Of a DNA stretch of 64,000 nt, positions 44,392 through 56,431 are shown piece by piece (the first letter of the stretch is position 1; each line of letters opens with the position of its first letter). Location: assembly GCA_944320685.1 (NCBI GenBank), contig CALUIK010000001.1, positions 1-64,000 on the forward strand, in the 5' to 3' direction. Under the pieces are notes generated by a model. That model was given only the letters and a program-made list of their open reading frames with translations, had not been told where the DNA came from and ran no database searches. Origin of the DNA: an uncultured Alistipes sp. (GTDB lineage: Bacteria; Bacteroidota; Bacteroidia; Bacteroidales; Rikenellaceae). Position numbers and translations under genes: made by a program.

Positions 44392-44964
44392 ATGACCATC
44401 ACAGCAGCAGACATCAAGATCGGCATGTGCATCGAAATGGACGGCAAGACATACCTCGTAGTCGATTTCCAGCACTGCAAGCCGGGCAAGGGCCCCGCAT
44501 TCGTCCGTTCGAAGCTCAAGAACCTCGAGAACGGCCGCGTCATCGAAAACACTTTCTCGTCGGTAAGCCAGAAGATCGAGCAGGTGCGTGTGGAGCGCCG
44601 TCCCTACCAGTTCACTTATGAGGACGATCTGGGCGCGCACTTCATGCACACGGAGACCTTCGAGGAGATCAACATCGACAAGAACCTCATCAACAACTAC
44701 GACCTTATGGCCGACGGCCAGATCGTCGAGGTGATGTTCCATACCGACAAGGAGATCGTCCTCTCGGCCGAGCTGCCCCCGATCGTCGACATGGAGGTCA
44801 TCTACACCGAGCCGGGCATCAAGGGCGACACAGCCTCTACCAATTCGCTCAAGCCCGCCACGGTGAACACCGGCGCTACGATTAAGGTTCCCCTCTTTAT
44901 CAACACGGGCGACAAGATCCGCGTCGACACCCGCACCCGCGAGTATTACGAGCGCATACGATAA
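44392..44964 (+). CDS. efp: elongation factor P
   Basis: A 190-residue tRNA-shaped factor that relieves ribosome stalling at polyproline. Three beta domains. The tip loop reads KPGKGPAFVR with the modifiable Lys at 33. KIEQVRVERRPYQFTYED and the closing DKIRVDTRTREYYERI are family signatures. Modification genes (epmA/B) are not in the window. Normal length; terminator at 45033. Confidence 0.96.
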   Translation: MTITAADIKIGMCIEMDGKTYLVVDFQHCKPGKGPAFVRSKLKNLENGRVIENTFSSVSQKIEQVRVERRPYQFTYEDDLGAHFMHTETFEEINIDKNLINNYDLMADGQIVEVMFHTDKEIVLSAELPPIVDMEVIYTEPGIKGDTASTNSLKPATVNTGATIKVPLFINTGDKIRVDTRTREYYERIR

Positions 44965-44976
44965 CGGCCGCAAGAT

Positions 44977-44985
44977 GGGGGGGGG
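44977..44985 (+). repeat. G9 homopolymer after efp
   Basis: Nine consecutive G, followed after 11 nt by CCCCC, 12 bp after the efp stop. Non-coding. Confidence 0.9.
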
Positions 44986-45032
44986 CGTGCGGTTTCCCCC
45001 TGTCGCAGGCGCGCAACGATCGCGACAACAGG

Positions 45033-45064
45033 CACCCGACAAGCCAATGCTTGCCGGGTGTTTT
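45033..45064 (+). terminator. terminator after efp
   Basis: CACCCGACAAGC (45033-45044) pairs with GCTTGCCGGGTG (45049-45060) with one A/C mismatch, then TTTTC. Confidence 0.8.
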
Positions 45065-45225
45065 CGTACACACAGTCCCCGACCGGACGCCATATATCGT
45101 ATACGGCTGCCCGAAAATAGGGTGCCGAGCCCTCCCGAGGCCGCACGGCAGGCCCGTCACAGGCGCGGCGAAAATAATTCCCGCGAAAAAATATTCCACA
45201 CGGCCGTTTTCTTGAAAAATTAAAT

Positions 45226-45233
45226 TACCTTTG
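45226..45233 (+). promoter_or_regulatory. -7 box before His-rich membrane protein gene
   Basis: TACCTTTG fits TAnnTTTG. The ATG lies 7 nt after the box, so the message would be leaderless or nearly so. No TTG at the usual spacing. Confidence 0.5.
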
Positions 45234-45239
45234 CCCGCA

Positions 45240-45599
45240 ATGGCATTGTCGCGATTCAGATACGCCCGCAATCTGGGAGCCATGCTCCTGCTGCTGCTCT
45301 TCTCGGAATATCTGGGCAGCACGTCGCTCTTCATTCACAGCCACCGCATCGACGGGCAGTTAATCGTACACTCGCATCCCTATTCAGGTTCAGCCGACAG
45401 CCCCAACCATTCGCACTCGGCACAACAGTGCAAGGCCATCGGCCTGCTCTCGTCATTCACGGCACTTGCCGCAGGGTTTGTCCTTCCGTCGCTCGCAGCC
45501 GCCGCCACGGTATGCATAATGGCCGTGCGCCGCGCTGCCGCCACGCACCTGACATCAGCCATTATCTACGGGCTGCGCGCGCCTCCTGCGGCCATCTGA
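45240..45599 (+). CDS. small His-rich membrane protein next to TonB-dependent receptor
   Basis: A 119-residue protein starting MALSRFRYARN; an in-frame TTG at 45231 lies inside the promoter and is not used. One N-terminal hydrophobic segment (~12-28), a polar loop with seven His (FIHSHRIDG, IVHSHPYSG, PNHSHS), and a second hydrophobic stretch (~63-95) with a single Cys before it. The His cluster suggests binding of a transition metal. It is followed after 104 bp by a TonB-dependent receptor. I do not recognise the family. A metal-sensing or metal-transfer partner for the receptor is inference only. Confidence 0.65.
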   Translation: MALSRFRYARNLGAMLLLLLFSEYLGSTSLFIHSHRIDGQLIVHSHPYSGSADSPNHSHSAQQCKAIGLLSSFTALAAGFVLPSLAAAATVCIMAVRRAAATHLTSAIIYGLRAPPAAI

Positions 45600-45703
45600 C
45601 CCCATACGGTCTACGCGGCGAAAGGCGCAACGCCTCCGCGCCACACCTCCGCATACGCCGAGGTGACACACCCATTACATACCCAAACATAACATTACGA
45701 CAC

Positions 45704-48067
45704 ATGAGAATAAAAGATATGTGTGCCGCCATGCTGTTGCTCGCGGCACCGCATGCAGGTACCATGGCCGCCGTATACGCCGGCCCCGACACCCCTCCCG
45801 CCGAAACGGCTGCAGCCGATGACATCCCCGATACCGACGAGCGGCGCAAGGCTACCGACGCCAACATCTACGGACACATCATCTCGCTCGACAAGCAGGA
45901 ACACATCCCCTTCGTGACCATTTCGGTGAAGGGCACCACCATAGGCACAACGGCCGACGCCACGGGGCACTACTACCTGAAGAACCTGCCCGAAGGCGTA
46001 TGTACCGTCGTCGCCGAGTCGATCGGGTACAGCACCGTCGAACAGCAGGTAACGGTACAGCGCGACAAGACCGTCGAGATCAACTTCGTCATGCAGGAAC
46101 AGACACTCGCCATGGACGAGGTAGTGGTCTCGGCCACACGCAACGAAACCGACAAGAAGAGTTCCGCCGTGATCGTCAACGTAGCCTCGGCCAAGCTCTT
46201 CGACCGCACGGCCTCGACCGATCTGGCCGAGACGATGAAGTTCCAATCGGGCCTGCGCATCGAGAACAACTGCGGCAACTGCGGCACCACACAGTTGCGC
46301 ATAAACGGGCTCGAAGGGCAATACTCGCAGATACTGCTCGACTCGAGCCCCGTATTCAGCTCCTTGGCGGCTGTATACGGGCTTGAGCAGCTGCCCGTGG
46401 CCATGATCGAGCGCGTGGAGGTGATCCGCGGCGGCGGCTCGGCCCTATTCGGTTCGAGCGCCATAGGCGGCGTTGTCAACATCATCACCAAGGAGCCGCT
46501 GCGCAATTCGCTCGCGCTGTCGAACGTTACAGACATCATGAAGGGCGGAGGTACGGAGTACAACACCGCCATCAACGGGTCGTTCGTATCGGACGACCGC
46601 CGCGCCGGCGTATACCTCTTCGGTATGATAAAGGACCGCGACGCCTACGACCGCAACAGGGACGGCTTTACCGACATCCCGCACGTGAGGTCCGAGACAG
46701 CGGGATTCCGCGGCTACTACAAGACCTCGGCATACACGAAACTCACGGCCGAATACCACCATATACACGAATTCCGCCGCGGCGGCGACTCGATCGACTT
46801 GGCGCCACACATGACACAAATAGCCGAGCAGCTCGACCACCGCATCGACGGCGGAAGCCTCCGCTTCGACGGTTTCTCGGCCGACTCGCGCCACCGCTAC
46901 GGCGCCGAAATCTCGGCACAGGGCATCTCGCGCGACAGCTACTACGGCACCGAAAAGAATCCCGAAACATACGGGCATACGACCGACCTGACGATAGTCG
47001 CCTCGGCGCAGTACTCCTACTCGTTCGACCGATGCCTCTTCATGCCGGCTCAACTCACCGCAGGCGCCGAATACACCTACAACGACCTCTCGGACGATTT
47101 CCCCGCCATAGGACGCCACATGGCGCAGACTGTCCATACGGGAGGCGCCTACCTGCAGAACGAATGGCAGAGCGACAGGCTGAACATCATCGTCGGGGGC
47201 CGCCTCGACGCCCACAGCATGGTCGACAAACCCATCTTCTCGCCACGCGCCAACATACGCTACTCTCCCCACCGCAACGTGGGCCTGCGCCTGAGCTACG
47301 CCAGCGGCTACCGCGCCCCGCAGGCCTACAACGAGGACCTGCACATCGACGTGCTCAACCGTCAGGCGGCCATCATACATATAGACCCCGACCTGCGCCC
47401 CGAACACTCGCACAGCATAAGCGCCTCGGCCGACCTGTACCACAATTTCGGCCGCGTGGAGACGAATCTCCTCGTCGAGGGATTCTACACGCATCTCACT
47501 GACGTATTCGCCCTGTCAAAGGTAGGCGAGGACAGCGCGGGCAACATCATCAAACTGCGGCACAATGCCTCCGGCGCCACAGTCAAGGGCATAACCACGG
47601 AGTTCAAGGTCGGCATCGCCGGCATCTTCGAACTTCAGGCCGGCTACACCTTCCAGCGCAGCCGCTACGACGAGCCCGAGCGGTGGTCAGACAACGTAGA
47701 GCCGCAGCGCCGCATGTTCCGTTCGCCCGACAGCTACGGCTACCTCACGGCCGACGTAGACATAACGCGCCGCCTCACGGCTTCGGTCTTCGGCAATTAC
47801 ACGGGGCCGATGCTCGTGCAGCACAACGCCGGATACATAGCCCAAGACACCGAACGCCTCACTCCGTCGTTTTGGGATATGGGGCTGCGCATGGCATACG
47901 CGTTCCGACTCACCGACTTCATCGGCATGGAGCTCAGCGCCGGCGTCAAGAACCTCCTCGACAGTTTCCAGAACGACCTCGATTACGGCCCGGCAAAGGA
48001 TTCGGTCTACATCTACGGACCGACACAGCCGCGCACCTTCTTCGTTGGGTTGAAATTCACGCTTTGA
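45704..48067 (+). CDS. TonB-dependent receptor with carboxypeptidase-like N-terminal domain
   Basis: A 787-residue outer-membrane receptor. Signal peptide-like N-terminus (MRIKDMCAAMLLLAAPHAGTMAA), a carboxypeptidase-regulatory-like domain (~50-130, GHIISLDKQEHIPFVTISVKG), TonB-box-like MDEVVVSATRNE, plug with RIENNCGNCGTTQLRINGLEG (a CxxC pair) and VEVIRGGGSALFGSSAIGGVVNIIT, and a barrel ending FVGLKFTL. The CirA/BtuB-like plug indicates a siderophore, metal or cofactor receptor rather than SusC. The His-rich neighbour favours a metal, but the ligand is unknown. No SusD partner. Confidence 0.9.
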   Translation: MRIKDMCAAMLLLAAPHAGTMAAVYAGPDTPPAETAAADDIPDTDERRKATDANIYGHIISLDKQEHIPFVTISVKGTTIGTTADATGHYYLKNLPEGVCTVVAESIGYSTVEQQVTVQRDKTVEINFVMQEQTLAMDEVVVSATRNETDKKSSAVIVNVASAKLFDRTASTDLAETMKFQSGLRIENNCGNCGTTQLRINGLEGQYSQILLDSSPVFSSLAAVYGLEQLPVAMIERVEVIRGGGSALFGSSAIGGVVNIITKEPLRNSLALSNVTDIMKGGGTEYNTAINGSFVSDDRRAGVYLFGMIKDRDAYDRNRDGFTDIPHVRSETAGFRGYYKTSAYTKLTAEYHHIHEFRRGGDSIDLAPHMTQIAEQLDHRIDGGSLRFDGFSADSRHRYGAEISAQGISRDSYYGTEKNPETYGHTTDLTIVASAQYSYSFDRCLFMPAQLTAGAEYTYNDLSDDFPAIGRHMAQTVHTGGAYLQNEWQSDRLNIIVGGRLDAHSMVDKPIFSPRANIRYSPHRNVGLRLSYASGYRAPQAYNEDLHIDVLNRQAAIIHIDPDLRPEHSHSISASADLYHNFGRVETNLLVEGFYTHLTDVFALSKVGEDSAGNIIKLRHNASGATVKGITTEFKVGIAGIFELQAGYTFQRSRYDEPERWSDNVEPQRRMFRSPDSYGYLTADVDITRRLTASVFGNYTGPMLVQHNAGYIAQDTERLTPSFWDMGLRMAYAFRLTDFIGMELSAGVKNLLDSFQNDLDYGPAKDSVYIYGPTQPRTFFVGLKFTL

Positions 48068-48076
48068 CCTCCGCGC

Positions 48077-48126
48077 CAGATATGACGGCGGCGGCACTTA
48101 TACAAGTGCCGCCGCCGTCATATCTG
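48077..48126. terminator. 23-bp perfect hairpin between convergent receptor and mntP
   Basis: 48077-48099 is perfectly complementary to 48104-48126, loop ATAC. It lies between two convergent stop codons (10 and 12 bp away). No T-run on either side. Confidence 0.7.
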
Positions 48127-48137
48127 CATGCATGCCG

Positions 48138-48719
48138 TCACGCACCGCCCCCGAGGTGTTCGACAAGCACCCGCACGCCTATGGCTATAAGGATTATGCC
48201 GCCCCACAGGTCGGCCCTGATGCGCCGCGCATAGCGGCCGCCGCACTTGATGCCGAAGAACAGTCCCGCGACGGTCACGGCAAAAGACACGAAACCTATG
48301 ACGCAAAGCGGATATACAAGATCCGACGCCTCGTTCATCCCCATACACACGAACGATATTCCCACCGCCAGCGCGTCGATGCTCGTAGCCAGCGCCATAG
48401 TGAGGATCACCTTCGTGTCGAGCGGGTTAAAATGTTTCTCCTCCTCACGTCCAAAGGACTCTATCACCATGCGGCCGCCCAGAAAGAGCAGTATGGCGAA
48501 CGCGATCCAATGGTCGACGCTCTCGATAAGATGACGGAAATAGTTTGTCCCCAGCCACCCTATCAACGGATTCAATGCCTGAAACAGTCCGAAGGCGAGA
48601 GCCATCGTTAGCATCGGGCGCCAACGCACGCGCTCCATGATAACACCGCTGGCCACCGCTACGGCCAGACAATCCATCGACAGTCCCACGGCCAAAGCCC
48701 ATATCTCAACACCTGTCAT
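48138..48719 (-). CDS. mntP: manganese efflux pump MntP
   Basis: A 193-residue inner-membrane Mn(II) exporter with six predicted helices in two repeats. Conserved Asp in LSMDCLAVAVASG and in LATSIDALAVGISF, plus GLFFGIKCGG; these match the MntP family. Length normal. Leader about 65 nt, too short for a yybP-ykoY Mn riboswitch, so control by manganese is not evident. Divergent from the TlpA-like gene. Confidence 0.94.
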   Translation of the reverse strand: MTGVEIWALAVGLSMDCLAVAVASGVIMERVRWRPMLTMALAFGLFQALNPLIGWLGTNYFRHLIESVDHWIAFAILLFLGGRMVIESFGREEEKHFNPLDTKVILTMALATSIDALAVGISFVCMGMNEASDLVYPLCVIGFVSFAVTVAGLFFGIKCGGRYARRIRADLWGGIILIAIGVRVLVEHLGGGA

Positions 48720-48790
48720 ATCGTTTTTCTAATTTTCTCGTTTCCGGCACTCCTGCACGGAGACCGGCGCACACGCCGCGATCGGGATTG

Positions 48791-48820
48791 CAAAGATACT
48801 AACATTTCGCATCAATGCAA
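48791..48820 (-). promoter_or_regulatory. promoter of mntP
   Basis: Minus strand TATCTTTG (48798-48791) with TTG (48820-48818) at a 19-nt spacer. Confidence 0.7.
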
Positions 48821-48977
48821 CCCCCTCCATCCTGCCGCACCCGTTCCGAAGCGACACGGGAGCGGCTGTACGGCAAGCGCCCCGCGTCCCTGACGGCGGC
48901 ATGCCGCATAATAAACGGTAAAAGATTCCGTTCTAAAGAAAAAACCGCAAACGGAACCGCAAATAAAGGATTTTAGT

Positions 48978-48985
48978 TACATTTG
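48978..48985 (+). promoter_or_regulatory. -7 box of TlpA-like gene
   Basis: TACATTTG fits TAnnTTTG, 41 nt before the start codon. No TTG upstream at normal spacing. Confidence 0.5.
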
Positions 48986-49026
48986 CAGTAACCACCAGTG
49001 CCGTTCGGGTGAAGTCTTGCCGAAGG

Positions 49027-50106
49027 ATGAAACATTTCATTGTAAAATACAGCGCTATCGCCGTCGTGGCCGCCGCATCGTCTGCCGCCGGATGTTCGCA
49101 CGGCATCAACTTCGACATCGAGGGGCATCTCGCCGACAATGCCGCCAGCAAGGTATACCTCGTCGTCGAGAAGACCACGGCCGATACGCTCGCCACGGCC
49201 GTCGTAGACGGCAACAACCGCTTCCGCATAACGGGCCATGCGGACGAACCCGCCACGGCCGTCATTTGCGACGACAACGGCAACACCCTCACCTCGCTGC
49301 TGCTGGAGAACAGCGCCCTGCGCATGTGTCCCGCATTCCCGCAGGGATATGTCGTCGAGGGCGGCCCCGTAAACGACAAGTACAACATCGTGGCGCGGCG
49401 TCTTGCCGGCATCACGGAGGAAGCCTACCGCCTCGACCCGAGCGACAGCCTATCGAGAGAGCGTTTCGACGCTTTGGCCGCAAAATACCGCGACATAGTA
49501 TCGACGGCCGTCGACGACAACATCGACAACATAATCGGCGTGGAGCTATTCCTGTACCAAGAGAGCAAAGGCATGTCGGCCGGGCAGATGCGCAGCCGCT
49601 TCGAACAGTTCCCCGCCAAGATGCGCGAGTTGACTGCCATGCGCCGCTTCTCGGACTATATCGACATATACGAACGCACCGAAGTGGGACAAAAGTATAT
49701 CGACGTGCCGCTGCACACCATATCGGGAGACAGCTCCCTCGCCGAGATATGCGACGGCAAACGGCTCGTACTGCTCGACTTCTGGGCCACGTGGTGCTAT
49801 CCCTGCATGCTTGAACTGCCATACCTGCGCAAGGCTTACGAACGCTATGCGCTTCAGGGTTTCGAGATATGCAGCATCTCGCTCGACCGCTCGCCCGAGC
49901 GCTGGCGGCAATTCGTCATACGCAACGACATGCTCTGGACCAACGCCATAGACATGCACGGCGACGGGGATACCTGCGCCGTCGAGACCTACGGGCTGCA
50001 ATCCATTCCCGCCAACTTCCTCATCGCCGAGGACGGCACCATCATAGCGCGCAACCTGCGGGGGGAAAAGCTGCTCGCCGAGCTGGAAAAGTACTTCGGC
50101 AACTGA
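49027..50106 (+). CDS. thioredoxin-like (TlpA/ResA-type) lipoprotein with DUF4369-like N-terminus
   Basis: A 359-residue lipoprotein. Start at 49027 (MKHFIVKYSAIAVV), Cys at AAG-Cys followed by SHGINFDIEGHL. The N-terminal ~95 residues resemble the DUF4369 beta domain often fused to thioredoxin folds in Bacteroidota; a helical middle follows. The C-terminal ~130 residues form an AhpC/TSA-thioredoxin domain with the active site TWCYPC (the Cys pair WCYPC) and the cis-Pro loop QSIPANFLI. A membrane-anchored thiol reductase that could accept electrons from DsbD encoded at 21873. The substrate is unknown. Confidence 0.88.
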   Translation: MKHFIVKYSAIAVVAAASSAAGCSHGINFDIEGHLADNAASKVYLVVEKTTADTLATAVVDGNNRFRITGHADEPATAVICDDNGNTLTSLLLENSALRMCPAFPQGYVVEGGPVNDKYNIVARRLAGITEEAYRLDPSDSLSRERFDALAAKYRDIVSTAVDDNIDNIIGVELFLYQESKGMSAGQMRSRFEQFPAKMRELTAMRRFSDYIDIYERTEVGQKYIDVPLHTISGDSSLAEICDGKRLVLLDFWATWCYPCMLELPYLRKAYERYALQGFEICSISLDRSPERWRQFVIRNDMLWTNAIDMHGDGDTCAVETYGLQSIPANFLIAEDGTIIARNLRGEKLLAELEKYFGN

Positions 50107-50155
50107 TGCCAGCAGAAGCGAAAAAACAGGGCATGCAAGAAAAATGCAAAAAAAT

Positions 50156-50186
50156 TTGCACTTTATTAATTTTCGCCGTACATTTG
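50156..50186 (+). promoter_or_regulatory. promoter of tRNA-Arg
   Basis: TTG (50156-50158), 20-nt spacer, TACATTTG (50179-50186). Predicted start near 50193, about 12 nt before the mature tRNA. Confidence 0.8.
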
Positions 50187-50204
50187 CATTCGCAAACAGC
50201 AAAT

Positions 50205-50278
50205 GGCTCCGTAGCTCAACTGAATAGAGTACTTGACTACGGATCAAGCGGTTACAGGTTTGAATCCTGTCGGAGTCA
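50205..50278 (+). tRNA. tRNA-Arg (anticodon ACG)
   Basis: 74-nt cloverleaf: acceptor GGCTCCG/CGGAGTC with one G-T, D stem GCTC/GAGT, anticodon stem CTTGA/TCAAG around loop CTACGGA (anticodon ACG), T stem ACAGG/CCTGT with loop TTTGAAT, discriminator A. CCA is not encoded. A34 would be edited to inosine to read CGU, CGC and CGA. Confidence 0.95.
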
Positions 50279-50281
50279 CTG

Positions 50282-50310
50282 AAAGGGGTTACGCATGCGT
50301 AACCCCTTTT
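50282..50310 (+). terminator. terminator after tRNA-Arg
   Basis: AAAGGGGTTACGC pairs with GCGTAACCCCTTT around AT, ending TTTT. Only 3 nt after the tRNA. Confidence 0.85.
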
Positions 50311-50381
50311 CTGCTTTACGTCCGCAGCGATGCCCGCAAGAAGAGACCGTTGCGGCCGCGACAACGGTTATGCGTACGGTC

Positions 50382-50414
50382 TTGCCGCATATCCGAAAAT
50401 AAACATTAAATTTG
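50382..50414 (+). promoter_or_regulatory. promoter of alcohol dehydrogenase gene
   Basis: TTG (50382-50384), 22-nt spacer, TAAATTTG (50407-50414). Leader about 85 nt. Confidence 0.6.
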
Positions 50415-50506
50415 CAACAATGTCCCGCATGCGGCACAGCCGTTGCACGGGCCCCATGACGCGGCATTACACACCGATAAAAACCAACGATAAGAATATT
50501 AAGGAG

Positions 50507-51658
50507 ATGTACAACTTCGAATTTAAGAACCCCGTAAAACTAATCTTCGGCAAAGGCACCATAGCCCGAATCGCCGAGGAGATACCCGCCCGAAGCAAGG
50601 TCATGCTCACCTTCGGCGGCGGCAGCGTAAAGCGCAATGGCGTATACGAGCAGGTAATGAAGGCCCTCGCAGGACGCGATGTGGTCGAGTTCTGGGGCAT
50701 AGAGCCCAACCCGAAATACGAGACCCTTGTCGAGGCCATATCTCTGGCCCGCCGCGAGGGCGTCGACTTCCTTCTCGCCGTGGGCGGCGGCTCTGTCATC
50801 GACGGCACGAAGTTCATTGCCGCAGCCATACCCTACGAGGGCGAGGCGTGGGACATCATCACGCGCCACGACGCCGTCACCAAGGCCGTGCCTTTGGCCA
50901 CGGTACTCACTCTCCCCGCTACGGGTTCGGAGATGAACAACGGCGCCGTCATCTCGCGCCGCTCGACACACGAGAAGTTCCCATTCCACTCGGATCTGGT
51001 ATACCCGCGATTCTCGGTCCTCGACCCCTGCGTCACCTTCTCGCTGCCCAAAAAGATGGTAGCGGCAGGTCTTGCCGACACCTTCGTACACGTCATGGAG
51101 CAGTACATGACCTACCCCGTCGATGCCCGCGTAATGGACCGCTGGGCCGAAGGTCTGCTGCAGACCGTCATGGAGATCTCACCCGCGGCCATGAGCGACG
51201 AGCCCGACTACGACACCATGGCCAACTTCATGCTCTGCGCCACAATGGGCCTCAACGGTTTCATCGCCATGGGCGTGCCGCAGGATTGGGCCACACACAT
51301 GATAGGCCACGAACTGACGGCCCTGCACGAGATCACCCACGGTGTGACGCTGGCCATCGTGCTGCCGCAGCTGCTGCGCGTGATGCGTGACGACAAGCAC
51401 GACAAGCTGTTGCAGTACGCCGAGCGAGTGCTTGGCATCACTGATGGCGACGACGAGAGCCGCATCGACGATGCCATACGCCGCACCGAGGAGTATTTCC
51501 ACTCGCTGGGTATCGCCACCCGTCTCTCGGACTACGGCGTTGGGCAGAATACCGTCGACGAGATCGTCCGCCGCTTCACCGAGCGCGGCGCCGTGTGGGG
51601 CGAGCGCAACGACGTGACGCCCGACAAGGTACGCATGATCCTCGAGAAGGCACTTTAA
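50507..51658 (+). CDS. iron-containing alcohol dehydrogenase (YqhD/BdhA-like)
   Basis: A 383-residue NAD(P)H-dependent group III dehydrogenase. Start at 50507 (MYNFEFKNPVKLIFGKG), the conserved family start; the frame upstream crosses the promoter. Coenzyme loop LTFGGGSVKRNG and VGGGSVIDGTKFIA; metal ligands include Asp in GLADTFVHVMEQYM (Asp and His), then MIGHELTALHEITHG. The FGGGSxKxNGVY form resembles YqhD/BdhA aldehyde reductases, which prefer NADPH and reduce aldehydes or butanal. The physiological substrate is unknown. AAGGAG abuts the ATG, closer than a useful Shine-Dalgarno. Confidence 0.93.
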   Translation: MYNFEFKNPVKLIFGKGTIARIAEEIPARSKVMLTFGGGSVKRNGVYEQVMKALAGRDVVEFWGIEPNPKYETLVEAISLARREGVDFLLAVGGGSVIDGTKFIAAAIPYEGEAWDIITRHDAVTKAVPLATVLTLPATGSEMNNGAVISRRSTHEKFPFHSDLVYPRFSVLDPCVTFSLPKKMVAAGLADTFVHVMEQYMTYPVDARVMDRWAEGLLQTVMEISPAAMSDEPDYDTMANFMLCATMGLNGFIAMGVPQDWATHMIGHELTALHEITHGVTLAIVLPQLLRVMRDDKHDKLLQYAERVLGITDGDDESRIDDAIRRTEEYFHSLGIATRLSDYGVGQNTVDEIVRRFTERGAVWGERNDVTPDKVRMILEKAL

Positions 51659-51677
51659 CGGCCACAACCGCTGCGGT

Positions 51678-51723
51678 ACGAAGGCCTCGGCCGGCAATAT
51701 GCCGCCGAAGCCTTCGTTTTTTT
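51678..51723 (+). terminator. terminator after alcohol dehydrogenase
   Basis: ACGAAGGCCTCGGCCGGC pairs imperfectly with GCCGCCGAAGCCTTCGT around AATAT, followed by a run of seven T. Confidence 0.85.
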
Positions 51724-51755
51724 GCGCCGAGACACCATATTCCGCATCCGCACGG

Positions 51756-51786
51756 TTGGATAAACGGCCCGCATGTCGTAACTTTG
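51756..51786 (+). promoter_or_regulatory. promoter of metF-metH
   Basis: TTG (51756-51758), 20-nt spacer, TAACTTTG (51779-51786). Leader about 29 nt, too short for a SAM or cobalamin riboswitch. Confidence 0.8.
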
Positions 51787-51821
51787 CCTGCATATACGTG
51801 GAACAAGAAACATCATTGACA

Positions 51822-52775
51822 ATGAGCGTCGCATCATTTCTCGCCGAGCCGCATACGACAGCCTTCTCGTTCGAGGTGCTGCCTCCATTGAGAGGACGCG
51901 GCATAGAACAGCTCTTCGCCTCGATCGACCGCCTTATGCCGTTCAACCCCGCATACATCAACATAACGACACACCGTACCGAAGTGATATACCGTGAGAT
52001 TTCGGACGGTATGTTCCAACGCACCTCGCAACGTACGCGCCCTGGGTCCGTGGCTGTGGCTGCCGCACTCAAGGGACGGTACGGCATCCCCGCCGTGCCG
52101 CACGTGATATGCAGCGGTTTCACCCGCGCCGAACTCGAGAACGAACTGATCGACCTCTCGTACCTCGGTATTACCGACCTGCTTGTACTGCGCGGCGACC
52201 GAGCCAAAGGCGAAAACCGTTTCGTCCCCACCGAAGGCGGACACGGGCATGCCGTGGAGCTGTGCCGTCAGGTCGAAGCGTTCAATGTCGGCCGCATGAC
52301 CGACGGCGACGAATACTCGCCGCTCGAACAGCCCTTCACGTTCGGCGTTGCCGGCTACCCCGAGAAACACGAGGAGGCGATGAATATCGACACCGACATA
52401 GAGTACCTTAAGGCCAAGATCGATGCCGGCGCACGCTACGTCGTGACGCAGATGTTCTTCGACAACAGCCGATATTTTGATTTCGTGACCCGCTGCCGCG
52501 CCGCCGGCATCGCCGTGCCGATAATCCCCGGGCTGAAACCCCTTACCTCGCTCACGCAGCAGGCGCTGCTGCCAAAAACCTTCCACATAGACCTGCCGAT
52601 GGAGCTGGCGGCAGAACTCCGCCGCTGCCGTTCGAACGACGACGTGAAGGCCCTCGGCGTGGAGTGGGGCACGGCGCAGGCACGCGAACTGAAGGAGGCA
52701 AATGTGCCGAGCATACACTTCTACTCGATGAACGCCACGGCCAGCGTCGAGGCTATAGCCCGGCAGGTATATTGA
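51822..52775 (+). CDS. metF: 5,10-methylenetetrahydrofolate reductase
   Basis: A 317-residue FAD enzyme reducing methylene-THF to methyl-THF. TIM barrel with [11 protein letters not shown] (catalytic Glu), [34 protein letters not shown] and [10 protein letters not shown], all MetF signatures. Full length. The start at 51822 lies just after the promoter leader. It precedes metH by 43 bp, which uses its product. Confidence 0.96.
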   Translation: MSVASFLAEPHTTAFSFEVLPPLRGRGIEQLFASIDRLMPFNPAYINITTHRTEVIYREISDGMFQRTSQRTRPGSVAVAAALKGRYGIPAVPHVICSGFTRAELENELIDLSYLGITDLLVLRGDRAKGENRFVPTEGGHGHAVELCRQVEAFNVGRMTDGDEYSPLEQPFTFGVAGYPEKHEEAMNIDTDIEYLKAKIDAGARYVVTQMFFDNSRYFDFVTRCRAAGIAVPIIPGLKPLTSLTQQALLPKTFHIDLPMELAAELRRCRSNDDVKALGVEWGTAQARELKEANVPSIHFYSMNATASVEAIARQVY

Positions 52776-52818
52776 CCCCGAACGCCACCACGGCTATGCA
52801 AGACAACGAAAAAGAGAC

Positions 52819-56352
<3,534 letters not shown>

Positions 56353-56371
56353 CCGCAGCGCATGAAAAGCA

Positions 56372-56405
56372 GAGCCGCACAGCCTGTCGGCTGCGCGGCT
56401 TCTTC
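56372..56405 (+). terminator. terminator after metH
   Basis: AGCCGCACAGCC pairs with GGCTGCGCGGCT (one mismatch) around TGTC, followed by TCTTCC. Confidence 0.65.
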
Positions 56406-56431
56406 CCTTACTGCGGTATCTTTTCAGCTTG

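Noticed and set aside
48720..48790. Manganese riboswitch before mntP
   Set aside because: The predicted leader is about 65 nt and lacks the yybP-ykoY two-helix layout.
51787..51821. SAM or cobalamin riboswitch before metF-metH
   Set aside because: The promoter leaves a leader of only about 29 nt, too short for either.
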